Shown piece after piece: positions 61,362 through 64,000 of a DNA stretch of 64,000 bases. A model generated the notes under the pieces. That model did no database searches. It saw only the letters and a list, made by a program, of their open reading frames with translations, and was not told the DNA's origin. Source of the DNA: Octadecabacter antarcticus 307 (GTDB lineage: Bacteria; Pseudomonadota; Alphaproteobacteria; Rhodobacterales; Rhodobacteraceae); NCBI RefSeq assembly GCF_000155675.2, contig NC_020911.1:151501-215500 (forward strand). Direction: 5' to 3'. Numbering within the stretch: position 1 is the stretch's first letter; each line of letters starts with the position of its first letter. The position numbers were made by a program, and so were the translations under genes.

Positions 61362-62263
61362 TGGACATCCTGAACCGGCTTTTGGAATTTCTTGCAGGTG
61401 ATCCGCAGGCTGATCGTGCCGTTCCGCCGACTGGATTCACCGCAAGGCTGACGGTTTTGTCGGCGGCTTCGATGGCATTTTTGGCGGTTTTTGCCTTGGC
61501 GCTGTCCCTTGCGACAGGGCGGTTGGCGGATCGCTGGTCGGCAGAACTGGCAAAGACATCGACGCTGCGGATTTCCGCGCCACAAGACCAGATGGATGCG
61601 CAGACCCGCGCCGCGCTGACGGTTCTGCAATCCACGCCCGGTGTGGCAGAGGCACGACCGCTTAGCGCGGATGAACAACGTGCATTGCTGGCACCGTGGT
61701 TCGGGCCGGACCTGCCTGTCGAAAGCCTGCCAATCCCCCAGCTTATTGAGATTATCGAAAACGTGGATGGCTATGATGCCACGGGTCTTCGCGCCCGCCT
61801 TCAGGCCGAAGTGCCCGGTGCAGTGCTTGATGATCATACCCGTTGGCGCGAACCGCTGGTTGAGGCCGCGTCGCGTCTGCGCCTGCTTGGGATTGTGTCG
61901 ATGGTCCTGATCGCTGGAACCACTGCGGCGATGATCACGCTTGCGGCCAATGCAGCGCTTGCGGCCAATGCCCAAGTTATCCGCGTGATGCGCCTTGTTG
62001 GCGCGCGCGATATCTATATTGCCCGCGCTTTTGTGCGCAGGTTCACCCTGCGCGCCCTTTTGGGTGCAGCATCAGGCACGCTTTTGGGGAGCCTTGCGAT
62101 ACTGCTACTGCCCCGCGCGGATGCTGTGGGTGGGTTCCTAACCGGATTGGGCTTTCAAGGCTGGCATTGGTTGTGGCCACTGGTTATCCCCGTTCTAGCG
62201 GGTCTTGTGGCTTTCGCCGCCACACGACAAGCCGCGCTACGCACCCTGAAGGAGCAGTCATGA
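61358..62263 (+). CDS. ftsX: Cell division membrane protein FtsX
   Basis: Membrane partner of FtsE. The 301 residues have one N-terminal helix (LTVLSAASMAFLAVFALAL), a periplasmic domain (RALLAPWFGPDLPVESLPIPQLIEI) that in other species contacts hydrolases or activators, and three C-terminal helices (VSMVLIAGTTAAMITLAANAA ...). ATGA overlaps ftsE and plsC on either side. Confidence 0.93.
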   Translation: MMDILNRLLEFLAGDPQADRAVPPTGFTARLTVLSAASMAFLAVFALALSLATGRLADRWSAELAKTSTLRISAPQDQMDAQTRAALTVLQSTPGVAEARPLSADEQRALLAPWFGPDLPVESLPIPQLIEIIENVDGYDATGLRARLQAEVPGAVLDDHTRWREPLVEAASRLRLLGIVSMVLIAGTTAAMITLAANAALAANAQVIRVMRLVGARDIYIARAFVRRFTLRALLGAASGTLLGSLAILLLPRADAVGGFLTGLGFQGWHWLWPLVIPVLAGLVAFAATRQAALRTLKEQS

Positions 62264-62997
62264 CATACGCCATCCAATGGGTCCGGTCCCTGATTTTCGT
62301 GGGCCATATGTATTTTGCTATGGCCGTCGTTGGTGTGGTATTTTTCATCCCCGTTATCTGTTCGCGGCGCGCTGCCATCTTTGCCTGTCGGTTTTATTGT
62401 TGGTGGGTCCAGTGGGCCGCTGGCTGGATGATTGGCCTGAAATGCGAAGTTCGCGGCACCCCGCCAAGCGACGAAGTTCTTGTTGCGGGCAAACACCAAT
62501 CCTTCCTCGACGTGATTATGATCTACGGTGCCTTGCCCACGGGTAAATTCATCATGAAAAGGATTCTGATGTATGCGCCAGTTTTGGGTCAGTTTGGCCT
62601 ACGCGTTGGCTGCATTCCTGTCGAACGCGGTAGACGTGGGATGGCGATCAAAAAGATGGTCGCGGACGTCGCCGCGGGCCGCGCTTTGCCCGGCCAGTTG
62701 ATCATCTATCCCCAAGGCACCCGTATCGCGCCGGGGGTTAAGGCAAAGTACAAAGTCGGCGCTGGCATCTTGTATACTGAGCTTGGCCAAGACTGCGTTC
62801 CTGTCGCCGCCAACGTCGGGGTGTTCTGGCCAAAGCGCGGTATCTATCGCGCACAAGGGACTGCAGTGATTGAATTTTTGCCGCGCATCCCCGCCGGAAT
62901 GGAGATGACTGCCTTCACGGCCAAGCTCGAAGACGTGATCGAAACCCGTTCGAACGAGCTGATGCGGGAGGCGGGATTTACCGCGATTGAAGAATGA
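62260..62997 (+). CDS. plsC: 1-acyl-sn-glycerol-3-phosphate acyltransferase
   Basis: Second acylation of phosphatidic acid synthesis. The 245 residues carry the acyltransferase motifs HX4D (GKHQSFLDV), the glycerophosphate-binding GCIPVERG and the block YPQGTRIAPG. One N-terminal membrane helix (FVGHMYFAMAVVGVVFFIPV) anchors it. The ATG at 62260 overlaps the ftsX stop. A longer reading from 62167 is spurious. Confidence 0.94.
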   Translation: MTYAIQWVRSLIFVGHMYFAMAVVGVVFFIPVICSRRAAIFACRFYCWWVQWAAGWMIGLKCEVRGTPPSDEVLVAGKHQSFLDVIMIYGALPTGKFIMKRILMYAPVLGQFGLRVGCIPVERGRRGMAIKKMVADVAAGRALPGQLIIYPQGTRIAPGVKAKYKVGAGILYTELGQDCVPVAANVGVFWPKRGIYRAQGTAVIEFLPRIPAGMEMTAFTAKLEDVIETRSNELMREAGFTAIEE

Positions 62998-63593
62998 AAA
63001 CGATCGACGACATTGCAGCACTTGAGGCGCTTTATGATGCGGCAGTGCCAGCGTCGTTGACCAAGGTCGTGACGCGGCTTACGCCACATTACGTGACATG
63101 GATCAAAGCCGCGCGGTTCTGCGTTCTGACAACTGTTGGATCTGAGGGCAGCGATGGCAGCCCGCGTGGTGACGTCGGGCCGGTGGTGCGCGTCGTGGAT
63201 GATAAAACACTTTGGCTTCCTGATTGGCGCGGTAACAACCGCATCGACAGTTTGCGCAACATCGTGCGTGACGGACGGGTGAGTTTGATGTTCATGGTGA
63301 CTGGATCGGCCAATGTGATCCGCGTGAATGGCACGGCAGTGTTGGCGGATGGCCCTGACGTCACAGGTGCGTTTGCACAATCGGGCAAGCACCCGAAATC
63401 CGTGATCGTCATAACCATAGGCGAGGCGTATTTTCAATGTGCCAAGGCAATCATGCGATCTGAATTGTGGACGGGCGATCCAGTGCTTGATTTGCCGACA
63501 GCCGGCCAATTGCTGAAAGAACAGCAGGCAGAATTTGACGCCCAAACCTACGACGATGGCTATGCAGAAAACGCAAAGGCGAAGATGTGGTAG
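62994..63593 (+). CDS. Pyridoxamine 5'-phosphate oxidase-like flavoprotein
   Basis: A 199-residue FMN-binding split-barrel protein. ARFCVLTTVGSEGSDGSPRGD is the FMN/PPOX signature, and LWLPDWRGNNRIDSLRNIV with VIVITIGEAYFQCAKAIMRSELW matches the MSMEG_1061-type subfamily. It is probably an F420- or FMN-dependent oxidoreductase of unknown substrate rather than a true PdxH. ATGA overlaps the plsC stop. The next gene starts within its last codons. Confidence 0.88.
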   Translation: MKTIDDIAALEALYDAAVPASLTKVVTRLTPHYVTWIKAARFCVLTTVGSEGSDGSPRGDVGPVVRVVDDKTLWLPDWRGNNRIDSLRNIVRDGRVSLMFMVTGSANVIRVNGTAVLADGPDVTGAFAQSGKHPKSVIVITIGEAYFQCAKAIMRSELWTGDPVLDLPTAGQLLKEQQAEFDAQTYDDGYAENAKAKMW

Positions 63594-64000
63594 CCAAGGT
63601 TTATGGACTTCTAACAGGTGCAGGCATCGCGGCAGTGGTGATATTCGGTTTCAATGCATGGCGTCATGTCAGTGATGAGGATCGTCTTATGTCGGTTCTT
63701 TCAGATCACTGTTTGCCGTATGTCAAAACCGGAGCGACCCCGTTCGAGGAGATGGGCCGATCTGCCGGCGTTTACGAACGCGCGTTCTTATCTGATCAAT
63801 TCAGTGATGGCGGTCACAAGATCCTGTTTGACGGCAGATTTGTTGCGCAATGGGTCAACAACGTCGATGGTGACTCCGCCGTTCGTGTTTGCAAAGTGGA
63901 CTATAGTCTTAACAGTGCTGGATCAGTCGGGTTCGATTTTGACACCCTAGACTTGGTGGCCTGGATTGATGAGACGATTGCGGATGACAACGACCTAGTG
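63587..64000 (+). CDS. Exported or membrane-anchored protein, cut by the window end
   Basis: The frame starts at GTG 63587 and is open to the last base (138 codons), so the C-terminus is missing. One N-terminal hydrophobic segment (GLLTGAGIAAVVIFGFNAW) is followed by a soluble part with MSVLSDHCLPYVKTGATPFEEMG and DFDTLDLVAWIDETIADDN. It has two or more Cys. No family is recognised. It overlaps the flavoprotein gene by 7 bases. A different frame with a 98-residue ORF in the same place is a shadow. Confidence 0.7.
   Translation, partial: MVAKVYGLLTGAGIAAVVIFGFNAWRHVSDEDRLMSVLSDHCLPYVKTGATPFEEMGRSAGVYERAFLSDQFSDGGHKILFDGRFVAQWVNNVDGDSAVRVCKVDYSLNSAGSVGFDFDTLDLVAWIDETIADDNDLV

Overview
The window is bacterial chromosomal DNA from an alphaproteobacterium, almost certainly a member of the Rhodobacterales (Roseobacter group). 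The evidence is gene content and order typical of that group: uvrC-pgsA-moaD-moaE, a phaA-phaB pair, a 44-residue aa3-type cytochrome oxidase subunit IV, a long-chain polyprenyl diphosphate synthase, ETF-ubiquinone oxidoreductase, ftsE-ftsX-plsC, and argH followed by a tiny lipoprotein. Base composition is moderate rather than extremely GC-rich, which would fit Loktanella/Yoonia/Octadecabacter-like genera, but the genus is inference.

Layout. 1-25.9 kb is core housekeeping: DNA repair (uvrC, tag), phospholipid synthesis (pgsA), molybdopterin synthesis (moaD, moaE, mobA), a lone EAL-domain protein, PHB metabolism (phaA, phaB), a tRNA-type methyltransferase, isoprenoid genes (a polyprenyl synthase and ispE), a secreted TPR protein, ETF-QO, greA, an AzlCD exporter, an Lrp-type regulator, an acyl-CoA dehydrogenase with an MBL hydrolase, sua5, yqgE and a periplasmic DsbD-alpha-like protein.

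26.05-36.61 kb is an integrated mobile element bounded by a perfect 19-bp direct repeat. It has a left replication/integration module: tyrosine integrase, AlpA-like HTH protein, archaeo-eukaryotic-type primase, PriCT/RecA-fold helicase, an overlapping ORF with clustered repeats, and a Cys/His 'HGG' protein. It also has a right, AT-richer cargo: a RES-domain NAD+-phosphorylase-type protein, a PemK/MazF-like toxin with a candidate antitoxin, and a decayed type I restriction methylase (hsdM). The architecture resembles phage satellites or small integrative replicons. A 9-mer, TCCGGCAGG, is strongly over-represented in the left module on both strands and in all reading frames, and stops at the cargo boundary.

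36.6-64 kb returns to core genes: an RND efflux pump, moaB, a UDG-family protein that has lost its Fe-S ligands, a pyrB locus with a catalytically dead dihydroorotase-like partner, plsY, gshA, rsmE, ubiA, an OmpA-family protein, a TlpA thioredoxin, argH, lysA, a TIGR02302-type membrane protein, and ftsE-ftsX-plsC with a PPOX flavoprotein. The last gene is cut by the window end. Many genes are coupled by 4-bp ATGA or GTGA overlaps. I saw no rRNA or tRNA genes and no CRISPR array.
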